A DNA stretch of 64,000 bases from Pycnopodia helianthoides (lineage: Eukaryota > Echinodermata > Asteroidea > Forcipulatida > Asteriidae): NCBI GenBank assembly GCA_032158295.1, contig CM063245.1:3024700-3088699 (forward strand), given 5' to 3'. The notes below the pieces were generated by a model. That model was not told the DNA's origin. It was given only the letters and a program-made list of their open reading frames with translations, and searched no databases. This document shows, one piece after another, positions 44,369 through 56,012 of the stretch (the first letter of the stretch is position 1; each line of letters opens with the position of its first letter). The position numbers and the translations under genes were made by a program.

Positions 44369-44559
44369 AGCCCAATTTCATAGAGCTTCTTAAGCAGAAA
44401 ATATAGCTTAACGATTTTCTGCCTGCAGAACTCGCAGGATACCAGTCACAAATTGTACAAGTGACATGGTACTTTGGCCGGTAACCTTATTCTGGTAAGC
44501 ATAATTTTGTTGTGCTTAGCTACTTTTGTGCTCTTAAGCAGCTCTATGAAATTTGGCCC
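44369..44559. mobile_element. Family F element
   Basis: GCCCAATTTCATAGAGCTTC at the left and AGCAGCTCTATGAAATTTGG then CCC at the right. Confidence 0.85.
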
Positions 44560-44849
44560 AGCTGTGTTCTGCGTTCCCCGCTTCACATTAATTTGACCGG
44601 GAGCCAGGGGGGGTTCACGGATACTGCCGAGTCATCCCACCACCCAGTCCTCCGTGACCAGGCCTATAGACACGGCATCGACCCCTACCCAGACACGGGG
44701 GTAATCAACCATGGCGTGTGTAGGGACAGATCTTATCTTAGCACGATTGGAGTTAAAGGATTAGGTTCTTTCCGTCCTGAGTCGAGTGACAAACGTAACT
44801 CTCTATTTTTTTTAGTTAAACGAGCGCCCGAACGGTGGGAGTTTAAAAA

Positions 44850-45318
44850 ACCGCGGCCCTGGATATTGAAGAGCCCATGTTGTAGTTTTAGGTGTAATTG
44901 GAAAACTCTTTGACTTTTTAAAGGCACTGGACACTATTGGTAATTACTCAAAAAATTGTTAGCATAAAAACTTACTTGGTAACGAGCAATGGAGAGCTGT
45001 TGATAGTATAACACATTGTGAGAAAGTAGCGTAGTTTTCGAGAAAGAAGTAATTTCTCAGTAAAATATTTGAATTGATTTTGAGTCCTAATTTCTATTTA
45101 TTGCGGCCCTGGATATTGAAGAGCCCATGTTGCAGTTTAAGGTGTAATTGGAAAAGAAATTTACTTTTGAGTGTTTTGAAGGCAAGTGTCCCCCCCCCCC
45201 TCACTCTTATAAAGGAAATCCTGTTTGATTGACCAATGTTTGTGGTTTTCCAATTTCTATTTATTGCGGCCTTGGATACTGAAGAGCCCATGTTGCAGTT
45301 TTAGGTGTAATTGGAAAA
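44850..45318. repeat. Three copies of a ~60-bp block
   Basis: GCGGCCCTGGATATTGAAGA through GTGTAATTGGAAAA occurs at about 44852, 45103 and 45265. The last two are also preceded by AATTTCTATTTATT. A CTTATAAAGGAAATCCTGTT block near 45209 recurs near 45565. A local duplication cluster, interrupted by the family C fragment. Confidence 0.75.
44918..45088 (+). mobile_element. Family C TTAA MITE, left-end fragment
   Basis: TTAAAGGCACTGGACACTAT to TTGAATTGATTTTGAG, then replaced by the second 60-bp block. Confidence 0.9.
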
Positions 45319-45802
45319 CAAAGAAAGTACATAATATATTTTATTTTGATAGTTTAATAACTCTGTAAAAGTTGGTTTAGATACTTATCGTCTAGGGGTA
45401 TAGTATCGTCAAAAGTGCTGCCATCGTTTAGAAAATCTTGGTTTAAAGCTGTCTGACATTATAACTAGGTATTTGAAAGTGAAGTCGATCAGCTGAAGTA
45501 TTGTTGGTTTTTTGGTGTTCCTTTGTTTGACTTTTTAGTGTTTTTGTAGCAAGGTCATCCCCTCTTATAAACGAAATCCTGTTTGCTTGATCGGTGTTTG
45601 TGGTTTTCCAATTTTTGTTCCTTGGGTGCCCTCACGTGGATTTCGAGAACAAAGCAGCGCCCTCTTTGTCAAGAATGTGGAAACCCTTTAATAATTATCA
45701 TTCCACCAGAATGTCACCTCAGACTCTCAATATTGTATTGACTGTGCGGCAGCATCGACTGCAGAATGTGAACCGACGATAAAAATTAGTGCGTGTGCAC
45801 CT

Positions 45803-45960
45803 TTAAATGGAGGGGAGTTTACCTTTGGTAATTGCTCAAAAAATCAAGATAGCATAAAAACTTACTTTGTAAGAAGTACGAGGCTGTTGGTAAGGTGTAA
45901 CATTTTGAGTAACAATTCACTTTAAAGGGATGTGATTTTAGAGAGAAAGATTCCAAAACG
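45803..45960 (+). mobile_element. Family C2 TTAA MITE, left-end fragment
   Basis: TTAAATGGAGGGGAGTTTAC, TTGGTAATTGCTCAA, AGCATAAAAACTTACTTTGT; decays after 45960. Confidence 0.6.
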
Positions 45961-46594
45961 AGCCACAATTACTATTAAGGCAACTTGTTTGCATTGAGCC
46001 CTTTATGCGGATACCCTGGTAGTCCAAGGGTTAGAAATGGAGACATTGCCGCGATAGAGGTCTCAATAGAAGCCGTTCTATTGCTCGATTGGGCCCTGGA
46101 TAGGTTTGCTATAAACATAACATTTATCAGCTAGATCGGTAGATAGTCAGGCGCCTTCCGAACACCCCCTCCCCCCTCTTCCCCACCCCCCTCCTGAAGC
46201 TTGTGATGACTCAGCCGTGTAGAGGATTCCCCTCTTCATCCCGCTTTGCCGATGGGGGAAGGGGGAGGTGTAGCGTGCCAAGCCTTGCGGCGTGTGCGTG
46301 CCGCGTTCAGGGGTAGCCCGCCCGATCACTTCCTCCGACCGGCCGAGGGGTCGGAAATTGTTCATAACCGCGACAAGGCTGATGTCAAAGGAGATCTTGT
46401 AATCACTCCCAACGTTGGGTGAAACAAATGTTGGCCACTCATGACTTGCCTCGCGGAAAACTTTCCATTCCCAATTACTGCATTCCCGCCCTCATTGTCC
46501 TCTCCCCGGTGTGCATTTGATGTTCAGTGTGCCCCCCACCCCCCGCTAATTACCATAATCACCATCATCAAATCTTATATTAAGCCTTTATGGC

Positions 46595-47013
46595 GTGTCG
46601 TGGCCGAGCGGTAAGAGCACCAGACTCAAGCTCTGATGTTTCTGTTCAGCAGAGTGTGGGTTGAACATCCAGTGTGACACTTGTGTCCTTAAGCAAGACA
46701 CCTAACCTTATTGCTGCGTCCTTCGGATGGGACGTAAAGCCGTTGATCCCGTGTGTTGTGTAATGCGCGTAAAAGAACCCAGTTACTTATCATAAAGAGA
46801 AGGGGTTTGCCCCGGTGTTCCTGGTTTGATTGGCAGCATATTGCGCCACACACCTTGTATTTTGTGCTATGTAAAGGAATAGGTCTCAAACTTCAAAAAG
46901 TAGCTCCACATTGTATACCTTGCAGAAAATACTGACTGTTGAAGCGCCTTGAGCGTCACTGAGTGACGGATATGAGCGCTATAAGAAGCACTATATTATT
47001 ATTATTATTATTA
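46595..47013 (+). mobile_element. SINE with leucine-tRNA-like head
   Basis: The head carries A box TGGCCGAGCGG (46601-46611), an anticodon-arm-like CCAGACTCAAGCTCTG resembling tRNA-Leu(CAA), and a degraded B box GGTTGAACATCC (46659-46670), so transcription by RNA polymerase III is expected of the family. The body (CTTAAGCAAGACACCTAACC, CTGCGTCCTTCGGATGGGAC, CGTAAAAGAACCCAGTTA) matches the SINE at 12140. The tail GAAGCGCCTTGAGCG..GAGCGCTATAAGAAGC then (TTA)n resembles the LINE end at 56590 and the reverse tail at 51044. No ORF. Confidence 0.85.
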
Positions 47014-48100
47014 CTACAGAATTACTCTGTGTTTAAACCAATTATTTTCAAATTTAACACCCACAGACAATGTTTTGTTTTTACCTCCACGTCAATAGTA
47101 AACGGCTTAAGCAATAGCGCTGGAAAAAAAGAAACGTGTGTAAGAAAGATGCAATCTCAAACTACGGTTTAAATCGGCCAGAATTTCCAACTCAGAAAAA
47201 ATACCTTATTTCTCGGCTTGTATGTGTGTTCCCCCTTGATCGCACAATCCATTCCCAATCGGTAAAAACTTGATTAAAAAAAAAACGACCCTCTTTTAAA
47301 AGCTGAAATGTTATAAGCTCCAGGGGGTGGGTACTTGTTAGTCATCATTTATTACCAACCATCAGATATTACATCTCGATAAATGGAACCTGTCACCCCC
47401 AATGTTTTACATTTTGACTTGAGAAATAAACTTCGTACACTTGAGAAATAAAAAACCTCTTTTACCCTCCAGAGCGTACGAAAAAAAAACCTTGTTTTCC
47501 TTGAAATGTAGGCCTGTTTAATGTCAACACTGTTTCCTGCACGATTTGTTTATCATACCGTCGTTGTTTGAACACTCTTTTTTAATCTCGAGCGTCTTTC
47601 GTCGGTCGACCATAAATCCGCGTGGAATGTTACCTTGTCTGTTTTATGTCATGCAAGAGGAGCCGAGTTTACGATTCGTCACCGGACGCTAGAGGGCGCG
47701 TGGTGTTAATTTATTGAGTTGTTTTCGATACGTCACCCTGTTTTTGATTCCGATAGTTTCTGTTGCCACATCAAGGCAAATTTTACTCCCGTTTTACGTG
47801 GTATTATATTATTGATATAGGGGTGAGACGTGCGTTAGTTTGAGGGGCATGAACTGTTACAAAGAAGTCACTATTTTTTGTGTGAGATAATTTAATGGTT
47901 AAAAGCTGGCAGAGAAAGAAATATTGACTAGCACAATTTGATAAGATGAACAATAAATTTCTGAACAATAAATTGTATATAATAAATCATTTTGAAGAGA
48001 GGAATTTCTATTTCTGTAGACTGTGCAAGTCTCGCGCGTATCGAAAACGATAAGGCAACTCGAAAGTAGATTGTATTTTTTATGAAATCAAACCTTCTGT
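47014..48100. other. Intergenic, no gene supported
   Basis: CTCF-like CGCTAGAGGGCGC at 47688. Nothing else recognised. Confidence 0.4.
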
Positions 48101-48483
48101 TTAAAGGCAGTGGACACTATTGGTAATTAGCAAAAAATTATTAGCATAAAACCTGACTTGGTAACGAGTAATGGGGAGAGGTTGACAGTATAAAACATTG
48201 TGAGAAACGGCTCCCTCTGAAGTAACGTAGTTTTTGAGAAAGAAGTAATTTTCCACGAACTTGATTTCGAGACCTCAGAATTAGATTTTGAGGTCTCGAA
48301 ATCAAGCAACTGAAAGCACACAACTTCGTGTGACAAGGGTGTTTTTTCTTCCATTATTATCTCGCAACTTCGACACCAATTGAGCTCAAATTTTCACAGG
48401 TTTGTTATTTTATGCACATGTTGAGATACACCAAGTGAGAAGACTGGTCTTTGACAATTACCAATAGTGTCCAGTGTCTTTAA
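48101..48483 (+). mobile_element. Family C TTAA MITE, full length
   Basis: TTAAAGGCAGTGGACACTAT and AATAGTGTCCAGTGTCTTTAA. Central hairpin GAGACCTCAGA / TTGAGGTCTC. Confidence 0.95.
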
Positions 48484-48872
48484 ATTCTATTTGTAACAAA
48501 TTCTTGCGAAGAAAAAAACAAGGCAATTTGTTGTATATACAACTTCAATTTTCATAGAACACAATTGATTTTCCAAATTAACATTGCAGCAAAAATTAAA
48601 ACTTGGGACGAGGATGCTTATCTTTTAGAAAACCCATTTGCCAATCACGCCCGAATTTGTGCGACCATTATACATATACATGTAGATTCAACGATAACAT
48701 GAACGTCAGTTGGGCAACATTCTTAATTGTTTACAATAACAAAAACAAGTATATAACTGGCAACGAAGGTTTCCTTTATTGATTTGTTGAATATATTTTA
48801 CTTTCATATTTCTCATAGCTTAATTTTACTTTCCCCATACGTTATATAATTTTTATAGCCATAAACTATACG

Positions 48873-49270
48873 TTAAAGGAACAATACAGAATTGGTAAGA
48901 ACAAAACTTGTAAAATATACTTTTTGATCACAGATTTACGTAAAACTTACACGGTCTAATGATGATGATAGTAGAAAACATCCCTTGAAATATTTCTGTC
49001 TGAAATGCCATATTTGATGAGAAATGAATAAACTCATTTTCCGATTGGAGTTTATCGCTCAGTAAGCGTTTTATTCATGTGTTGATCTATATGATTTTCA
49101 TGCAAATGTGTAACGGTTTTTCACTATCTTTCTCGTGACCCAGATTGCCGATCGATCTCAAACTTCTACAGGTTTGTCAGTTTATGTTATATGGTGGATT
49201 ACATAAAGTGCTTACACTGCCAGCAACTGTTTTGTTAGCAAAACCAATTCTGTAATGTTCCTTCCTTTAA
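48873..49270 (-). mobile_element. Family A TTAA MITE, full length
   Basis: TTAA flanks; the right end has a 4-bp duplication (TTCCTTCCTTTAA). Confidence 0.9.
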
Positions 49271-49431
49271 ACTAAAGTGTTTGAAGAAACAGAATCGCGC
49301 ACACGTATGGCTAGGACCAACTTGGTCCCGGAAGTTCGAATTGGCGCGAGACTTGCACAGTCTGTTTAAAAAGTGAATACAGGTCACCGTCTACAATGAC
49401 TTGCTCAAATCACTGTAAACACTTCTGTTGT

Positions 49432-49575
49432 GTCCCATTTCTGGGTCATTTAATAACCCGGAATCTGTGTCAAAATGACCCAGAAGTGGGTCAAAATGAC
49501 GCAGAATTTGAGTCATGTCTTAATGAGCTGTTTCCGGTAGCCTGTCCCAGAAATAGATCAGGCCCCCGGGGACCT
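49432..49575. mobile_element. Family R (GACCC-type) element
   Basis: CCCATTTCTGGGTCATTTAA, AAATGACCCAGAAGTGGGTC and CCTGTCCCAGAAATAGATCA: repeated GACCC/GGGTC units in both orientations. Confidence 0.5.
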
Positions 49576-50080
49576 TGAATTATTGCACGGGAGTTTTTGT
49601 TTTTAGTGCGCATTCGGTAATTAATCAATAAATCTAAATCAATGAAATTAATAACCCTTTTCTGAACAATGATATTTATTTTAAAAAGTGACTTGAGAGT
49701 TCATCTGCCAAAAATGCATATTCTACATTTCTGGTGTTCTTGTGGAATTTTTTCTTGTCCTCGAAGGTCCACAATCTGCCATAATAAGTACTTCATCGGC
49801 GAGTCTAATTCCGTTTCTATTTTAAGCACTATGTCCTCGCTGAACTGGGTAGAAAAGTACAACAGCGGCAATATCTGAGCGTGCAAAGAGATTTACTACG
49901 CCGTCACTAACCCGCACAGTCACCCGTGAACTTGGCGGTGCCGCGTCGCAGTTTGCGTCGGACAAAATTTATTAAACACACCAAATAAATGGGTGGTCTT
50001 GCTCCGTCAATGGGTGGTCCCATAAGACCATTGTACCGACTCGAGACAATGCACGTTCCGATTATTCTTGGTAACGAAAC

Positions 50081-50446
50081 TTAAAGGCACTGGACACGTT
50101 TGGTAATTGTCGAAGACCAGTATTCACACTTGGTGTATCCCAACATATGCATACCATAACAAACCTGTGAAAATTTGGGCTCAATTGGTCATCGAATTTG
50201 CAAGAGAATAATGAAAGAAAAAACATTCTTGTTGCATGACTTTGTGTGCATAATAAAACGCTTTAGCTGAAGTCTTTTATTATTTGAGTGAGAAATTACC
50301 TCTTTCTCAAAAACATACGTTACTTCAGAGGGAGCCGTTTCTCACAGTGTTTTATACTATCAACAGCTCTCCATTGCTCGTTACCAAGTAAGTTTTTATG
50401 CTGACAATTATTTTGAGTAATTACCAAAAGTGTCCAGTGCCTTTAA
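50081..50446 (-). mobile_element. Family C TTAA MITE, full length
   Basis: TTAAAGGCACTGGACACGTT and AAAGTGTCCAGTGCCTTTAA. It shares its right TTAA with the following family D element. Confidence 0.95.
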
Positions 50447-50700
50447 AGGTATTATAAGAGGATTGGTAGAGCTGACAAAACAGTCGCAGACAGTGTTCAT
50501 GTTGTGTTTATCAACCATACTACATGAAATAACAAACCTGTGATAATTTGGGCGCAATCTGTCTTTCGAGTCATTAGAAAATCGCCAAAAACAATGCACG
50601 TGCACATTGTCCCTTATTTTGGTTGTAACGACCGAAATTAGCTGTTGCGTTTTCTAAAAAGGTTTTCAGATACAGTTTTCTCGATAATGACTTTGCGCTT
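50443..50700 (+). mobile_element. Family D TTAA MITE, right end lost
   Basis: TTAAAGGTATTATAAGAGGA, AACAAACCTGTGATAATTTG, then GAAATTAGCTGTTGCG and TTCAGATACAGTTTTCTCGA, which occur in reverse in the 58547 copy. Confidence 0.7.
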
Positions 50701-50829
50701 GCGGCCCAAAGAGAAACCCGCTTTACACGACACCATAAGTGCACAATTCTGTGCTAAGCAGGTTCATAATATAAGGCCATGGTTCCTTTTCTAATAGGTC
50801 GCCTTTTTCAAAAATGAAATATGCGAGGG

Positions 50830-50953
50830 CCGCCCAATTTCATGGCTCTGCTTACCGCGGAATTCGGCGCTTACGGCGCCCTCCCTGTAGAGCACACACA
50901 TCATGGGCCGTAAGCTCATAGTTCCGCGGTAAGCAGAGCCGTGTATTGGGCCT
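50830..50953. mobile_element. Short foldback MITE with CCGCGGTAAGCAGAGCC arms
   Basis: The left arm GCCCAATTTCATGGCTCTGC then TTACCGCGG pairs with the right arm CCGCGGTAAGCAGAGCC then GTGTATTGGGC; the loop is about 65 bp. It is related in outline to family F. Confidence 0.8.
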
Positions 50954-51043
50954 AGGTATGACTAACGTAAACCTATATGAGCAGCACTGACATCTAAGAC
51001 TGTGTTTTGGTCTTCCAAATTGTAAAAAATAACTCTGCAATTC

Positions 51044-51330
51044 TTTAATAATAATAATAACGAAAACTTATATAGCGCCAAAGTCCGCCTTAAAGACGCT
51101 CAAGGCGCTTCACAGAGAAACAATTTAAAAAGGTAAGGCCAAAACACACTTAATCTTAGTAATTTACCAACAAATCAAAGAAATTCAAAACAACAATGTA
51201 ATTGTAAAAAAAGACACTAAAAAGCCTTAAAAAACTTCCCCAAAACCTGGACCAGCCAGTAGCAGAAGCAAACAAATTACAATTGAGTAAACTTAAAACT
51301 TAAACCACATAGTAACCAAAACCTAAGATA
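51044..51330 (-). mobile_element. SINE/LINE 3' tail, reverse orientation
   Basis: On the minus strand GAAGCGCCTTGAGCGTC..GGCGCTATATAAG ends in (ATT)n, the same tail type as the SINE at 46595. The upstream body is not recognised and the left limit is uncertain. Confidence 0.65.
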
Positions 51331-53148
51331 TCATTAATGTTTTGCAGGTCGCTATACTTTGTTTCACACAATGGCCATTTTTCGGTGATTTGGGACGGAA
51401 GTGAAGCATGCCGGCGCGCCCTCTAAATTTATTGACGAAACAAATTCTCACCTGCGTGCAATTCGTTGGCCTACGACTTTTCAGAAATGTTGAAATAAAT
51501 TGCTGCGCTGAGACAAATTGACAGAGATATTTTGAAGAGGAAAAAAACCATAAAAATTCCCCTGCAATAATTTATTGCTCTCGGGGAAAAAATAGCAAAG
51601 GGGGGTAAAGGCCACAAATAACTAGCGGTTCTGAACTAGGACTAATTGTTTTGAACATCCGGCGACCTTTCAACTTTGTGATGGTATCGAATACCGGCAA
51701 AGTGACGGCAATCTACATGTTGTGTTGACGGGCTGTACCAAACTTTGGTTTTTTTTTTTTTTTTGGAAGAGCACGTTCTTTGAAAGAATGCGATTGAGAT
51801 GGTAGCTATACAGCTACAGCATGCATGAGATGTTAAAAAAAAAAAAAAAAAAAAATTTGTGGAAGTTTTAGAGCAGAACTGTAGATGGGGTTCGAAATGG
51901 CCTCTCGTTATCGGACCAGCTTGGTAATTTCGGTTATTAAGACTCTCCGCCTGGCGTAACTAGAGGGGTGAGGCAGGGAACGGGAGCCCCACCACCGCTC
52001 AGCACCCTTGTCCTCCCCTCTTTCCCCCAAATGAGATCGAAACAACAACAACAACAACAACAACAACCAACACAAACAAGCAAACAACCCCCTAACAAAC
52101 AAACAAACAAACAATCAAGAAACAAAAAACACAACAACAAACAAGTAAAAACAATGTCTTTGTCTTACCATAGTGGACCCTGTTATATTAATAATTGATA
52201 ACTTATCATGTTTAGCGATTGATAAGATTATAATTATACAAACCTCAAATAATATCCTGGTAAACTCGGCCAGGTAAAAGGTATGGGGATTGTTTAAAAT
52301 TGTTTGTAAAGTTCAAAAGGGGGAGAGAGGCGCTGCAAACTGTTTACCAACCAAAACGACCCCTGGAATAACTGTAGACCCAAGCAATCAGACTGTCCCA
52401 TGGGCTGAGCGACAACACAACAAACACATGCAAGTATAATTTGGGGGAAATGACACTACAAGCAGCAGTCTCCGGACCCCTTTTGAGAAATAGGACGAAA
52501 AAAAGGTCACTCCCCTTCAAAAACATAACCGAGACTTCGGCAGGGGTGAAAAAGGTCTGCACACATTAAATGTAACCACAGCCTTGTGTGAAAATGTTAT
52601 GGTTGACCATCTCGTGTTTGAGCTCAAGTTCTCGACAGTAGAGTAATTCTTTTCAGGTTTTCCCCCTCGTCTGCATGCTCGTATGGTGTCACGCAAGTGG
52701 TGAACAGTGTAGCACGCGATACCACTGGGACCTGTGCCGCTACCTGGTAGTGATCAACCGACCGGACCCCACCGGGAAACCCGCACGCCCGGTATACACG
52801 GCCAAGCCCCAAAGGGAGCTTGTCTTTGTAATATACAAAACACACCGAGCTATGCCAATGTTGTAATTGTGGCAGAAATTGTTACCACATTTTTTTTCTT
52901 TTTGCCTTGAACCCCATTAAAAAACGTGGGAGTGAGTGATTCGATGTATTATTTAATCTAATAGCCGTTGATTTTTCAGTGATTGATTGGTGGATGATTG
53001 ATACGTGATTGACATCTGGTTTTGAGACTTATTCATCTAAAATAAAATTCTCTAATAGCATTTTGATTCCATTTTAGTTCATCATTGGTGACCTACTTAA
53101 CCAATTTCATTATAGATTCAACAGATATTTAAAAGCTTGATGTTTTAA
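51331..53148. other. Intergenic with simple repeats
   Basis: T tract at 51750, A tract at 51838, (CAA)n at 52041-52068. The GGCGTAACTAGAGGGG block near 51953 resembles the reverse of 61170-61199. Dispersed-motif copy 5 at 52709. No gene supported. Confidence 0.45.
52709..52720 (-). promoter_or_regulatory. Dispersed motif copy 5 (ATCGCGTGCTAC)
   Basis: Minus-strand match. A TTGCGTG core also lies 20 bp upstream on the minus strand (52690-52696). Confidence 0.3.
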
Positions 53149-53542
53149 TGAAAGGAACATTACAGAATTGGTAAAACAAAAACTTGAAAAATATACTTTT
53201 GATCACAGATTTACATAAAACTTACACGGTCTAATGATGAAAGTAGTAGAAAACACCCCTTGAAATATTTCTGTCTGAAATGCCACATTTGATGAGAAAA
53301 TAATAAACTAATTTTCCGATTGGAGTTTATCGCTCAGTGAGCGTTTTTATTCATTTGTTGAATCTATATGATTTCACACAAATGTGTGAATCGGTTTTTT
53401 ACTATTTTCTCGTGACCCAGATGGCCGATCGATCTCAAACTTCTACAGGTTTGTCAGTTTATGTATATGGTGGATTACATAAAGTGCTTACACTGCCAGC
53501 AACTGTTTGTTAGCAAAAACCAAATCTGTAATGTTCCTTTAA
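53149..53542 (-). mobile_element. Family A TTAA MITE, full length
   Basis: AGGAACATTACAGAATTGG at the left without an intact TTAA (ATGA instead), CCAAATCTGTAATGTTCCT + TTAA at the right. Confidence 0.9.
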
Positions 53543-53689
53543 GTGTTAACCTGTTTTGTTATGCTCAACTCTCTTGTCTCGGCAGACGGAGAATAACTTA
53601 TACGTAGACAGAAATCAGGACCTTTTATGTCAGATTTGTCAGAACATCGATATATTGGAAGTTCAGAGACGAGTGTAATTTTCCGTTGT

Positions 53690-53875
53690 CATCGATCATT
53701 GTCATTCATTGACATTGTCTTCTTCCATTTTCATTGTCGTTGTCGTCGTCGTTGTCATTGCATCTAACTTCGTTTATTGTCGATGTCATTTCAAAATGTA
53801 GAGGTCATTTTTTACTGTCGTTGCTATTAATTTGTTTCATTGTCTTCTTCATTTTCATTGTCATTGCCAGTAGGG
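53690..53875 (+). repeat. Imperfect CATTGTC/CGTTGTC repeat
   Basis: Recurrent CATTGTC, CGTTGTCGT and TTCATTGTC words; low complexity. Confidence 0.7.
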
Positions 53876-53979
53876 ATTGTTGGTATAAATGGTTGGCAAT
53901 CTGTGCGCCCCTTTGGCTGCCGGTGCTGCATACTCCTAATGAGTTGCGATTGTTTCATGAATGATTAGTGCCCGATGAA

Positions 53980-54215
53980 CACTATAGACCTTTCTTTTCC
54001 AAAGTCACAGCCCGAGTTTTTACCAACCGAGGTCGGAAAACTATGGAAAGCCATAAATGCAAACAAAAACAGGTAGCCACAGTTTTTAACAACGTTACAC
54101 AAATATTCAAAAATAGTGTTGAATTTGTTGGAAACAAAGCAACCAATCATGAGAGGTACTTTACTTAATTGAAAGTTTGCAGAAAATGTTGAATTTTGTT
54201 GAAATCAAGTCGGTA
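53980..54215 (+). mobile_element. Family H MITE, partial
   Basis: TATAGACCTTTCTTTTCC, TTTTTACCAACCGAGGTCGG, CATAAATGCAAACAAAAACA; the right terminus is lost. Confidence 0.75.
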
Positions 54216-54374
54216 ATTGTTGTGCGTTCTCGGTGTTGTTGTGCGGTCGCACTGTGACTGTTGCATGAACGGCAGGATGTGTGTTTGTAATAGGCAGCGC
54301 TAGCAGACAAATAGACACCGACAGACAAATAGACACATAACGACTTGTCATCAAGTCTACGTGGACCCCCTCCA

Positions 54375-54404
54375 ATTATTATTATTATTATTATTATTAT
54401 TTTT
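54375..54404. repeat. (ATT)n microsatellite
   Basis: About nine ATT units. Confidence 0.9.
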
Positions 54405-54511
54405 ATTTTTCTTTCTTCTTTTGTTAGGATGAGCTGAATCGTTTTTGTCACAGTCTCGACGTCACAGCTTCTCTGGATATTGCTCAGGGAACTGTGGTAA
54501 GTCTATTCTCC

Positions 54512-55231
54512 TTAAAGCAGTGGATACTTTTGGTAATTACTCAAGAAATACATAACAACTTACTTGGTAATGAGCAATGGAGAGCTGCTGATATAGTATA
54601 AAACATTGTGAGAAACGACTCCCTCTGAAATAATATAGTTTTTGAGAAAGAGGTAATTTCTCACTGAAATATTTTGAATCTGAGAAAGGCTTCAGGCATG
54701 TGGCCTTTAATTTCTCAGGCATTTGAAAGCACACAAGTCTATGCAACAAGGGTGTTTTTTTCTTTCATTATTTTCTTCGATGACCAATTGAGCCCAAATT
54801 TTCACGGGTTTGTTATTGTATGTATTATGTTTGGATACACCAAGTGAGGACACTATAGTCTTTGACAATAAAACCGAAAAGTATAGACGATGTGACCTGT
54901 GACATCACATGTTTACAAAAGAGCCACAGAGCCTGGACTTCCGATGGGCACATTTTGTACACAGCTCAATGGAAGAATACGACAAATCTTATGTTTTATG
55001 GAGATCGCACTGTCTGATTTTCCTCAACTTTTGATATGAAGAAAGGGGGGACATCTCAAAAGCTGTATAGCTGTTGCTTTTGTAAATTTTGAATTGATGT
55101 GAAAATTATGACACAAAATATGAATTTTCCCATTGAGCCTGTGTAGCATCTTGCCCGTCAGGAATAGCATGATAATGTACGAGGTCACCACTCTGTAAAC
55201 AAATGTAACATGGTCTATATCCTGCCTTTAA
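54512..55231 (+). mobile_element. Family C2 TTAA MITE interrupted by another element
   Basis: Left end TTAAAGCAGTGGATACTTTT. The right terminal piece CCTGCCTTTAA is found only at 55221-55231. About 330 bp of unrelated sequence lies between, with its own inverted ends (TATAGAC.. and ..GTCTATA). Confidence 0.65.
54889..55220. mobile_element. Putative nested element in family C2
   Basis: TATAGACGATGTGACC..ATGTTTACA at the left corresponds to TGTAAACAAATGTAACATGG then TCTATA at the right as imperfect inverted repeats of about 26 bp. Not recognised elsewhere in the window. Confidence 0.5.
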
Positions 55232-55365
55232 TACCCCTGTCTCTGTTTTCTATCGAAAACAAAAACCTCGAAGACGACTGCTCCCTGTTTCCAACTCTTT
55301 TTCTCTCTCTCTCTCAATTGCACACAAACAAAACTTATTTTTCTTAGGCAGTCGCCAAAGTAAAG

Positions 55366-55377
55366 ATCGCGTGCCAG
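55366..55377 (+). promoter_or_regulatory. Dispersed motif copy 6 (ATCGCGTGCCAG)
   Basis: Full KNGCGTGMSA match inside. It lies 16 bp after an acceptor-like TTTTTCTTAG (ending 55347). Confidence 0.3.
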
Positions 55378-55693
55378 GTACAACTGCCGAGCTGGCTCTC
55401 GGAGTCCGCTGTGATTTCGTCGACATGTGGTTCGAGTTTAGCAGCCCTCCGCAGTCTGTGTAGTCCGTTGGTTCTTTCTTGCTTTTCTATTCTTTCTCTT
55501 TTTTTGGTCACGGCAGTGCTTCGCCGCGGGGCATTAGCGTGTAACGATAGGATACTTCAAAGTCACCGTATTCTCACGGGGCACGAATCCTAGAAAAACT
55601 GGGACGTCGAGAATGAAAACATCTCGCACTGAATGGGCCCATTGTTATCAGAAGATAAAATGACAAAGATACTCAAGATTGAATCCAGTTGTT

Positions 55694-56012
55694 ATACTAT
55701 AGACCTTTCTATTGCAACGTCATCACGGACCGAGCTTTTGCCAACCGAGGTTGGAAAGCTATGGGAAGCCATAAATGCAAAGCATAAACAGATAGCCACA
55801 GTTTGTAACAATGTTAAACAAAATCAACAATAGCGTTGAATTCGCCGGAAACTTAGCAACCGATCATGGGATGTATTTTCCTTTTCTTTTTTGTTGTTAA
55901 AAGTTTGCAGAAATGTTGAATTTGGTCACAAAATCTGCTAACAGAATTGAATGTTTAGCTTACATTCGGCCGTCCATGCCAACCAGTCTGTCAACAACAG
56001 AAAGGTCTTTAC
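55694..56012 (+). mobile_element. Family H MITE, full length
   Basis: ACTATAGACCTTTCTATTGC at the left and CAACAACAGAAAGGTC at the right. The phrase GATAGCCACAGTTTGTAACA is shared with the other copies. Confidence 0.85.

Noticed and set aside
44512..44913. 133-codon frame
   Set aside because: It starts in a family F element and runs through a local 60-bp repeat; no domain.
46595..46680. Functional leucine tRNA gene
   Set aside because: The B box is degraded, the acceptor stem does not close, and the sequence continues into a SINE body found elsewhere.
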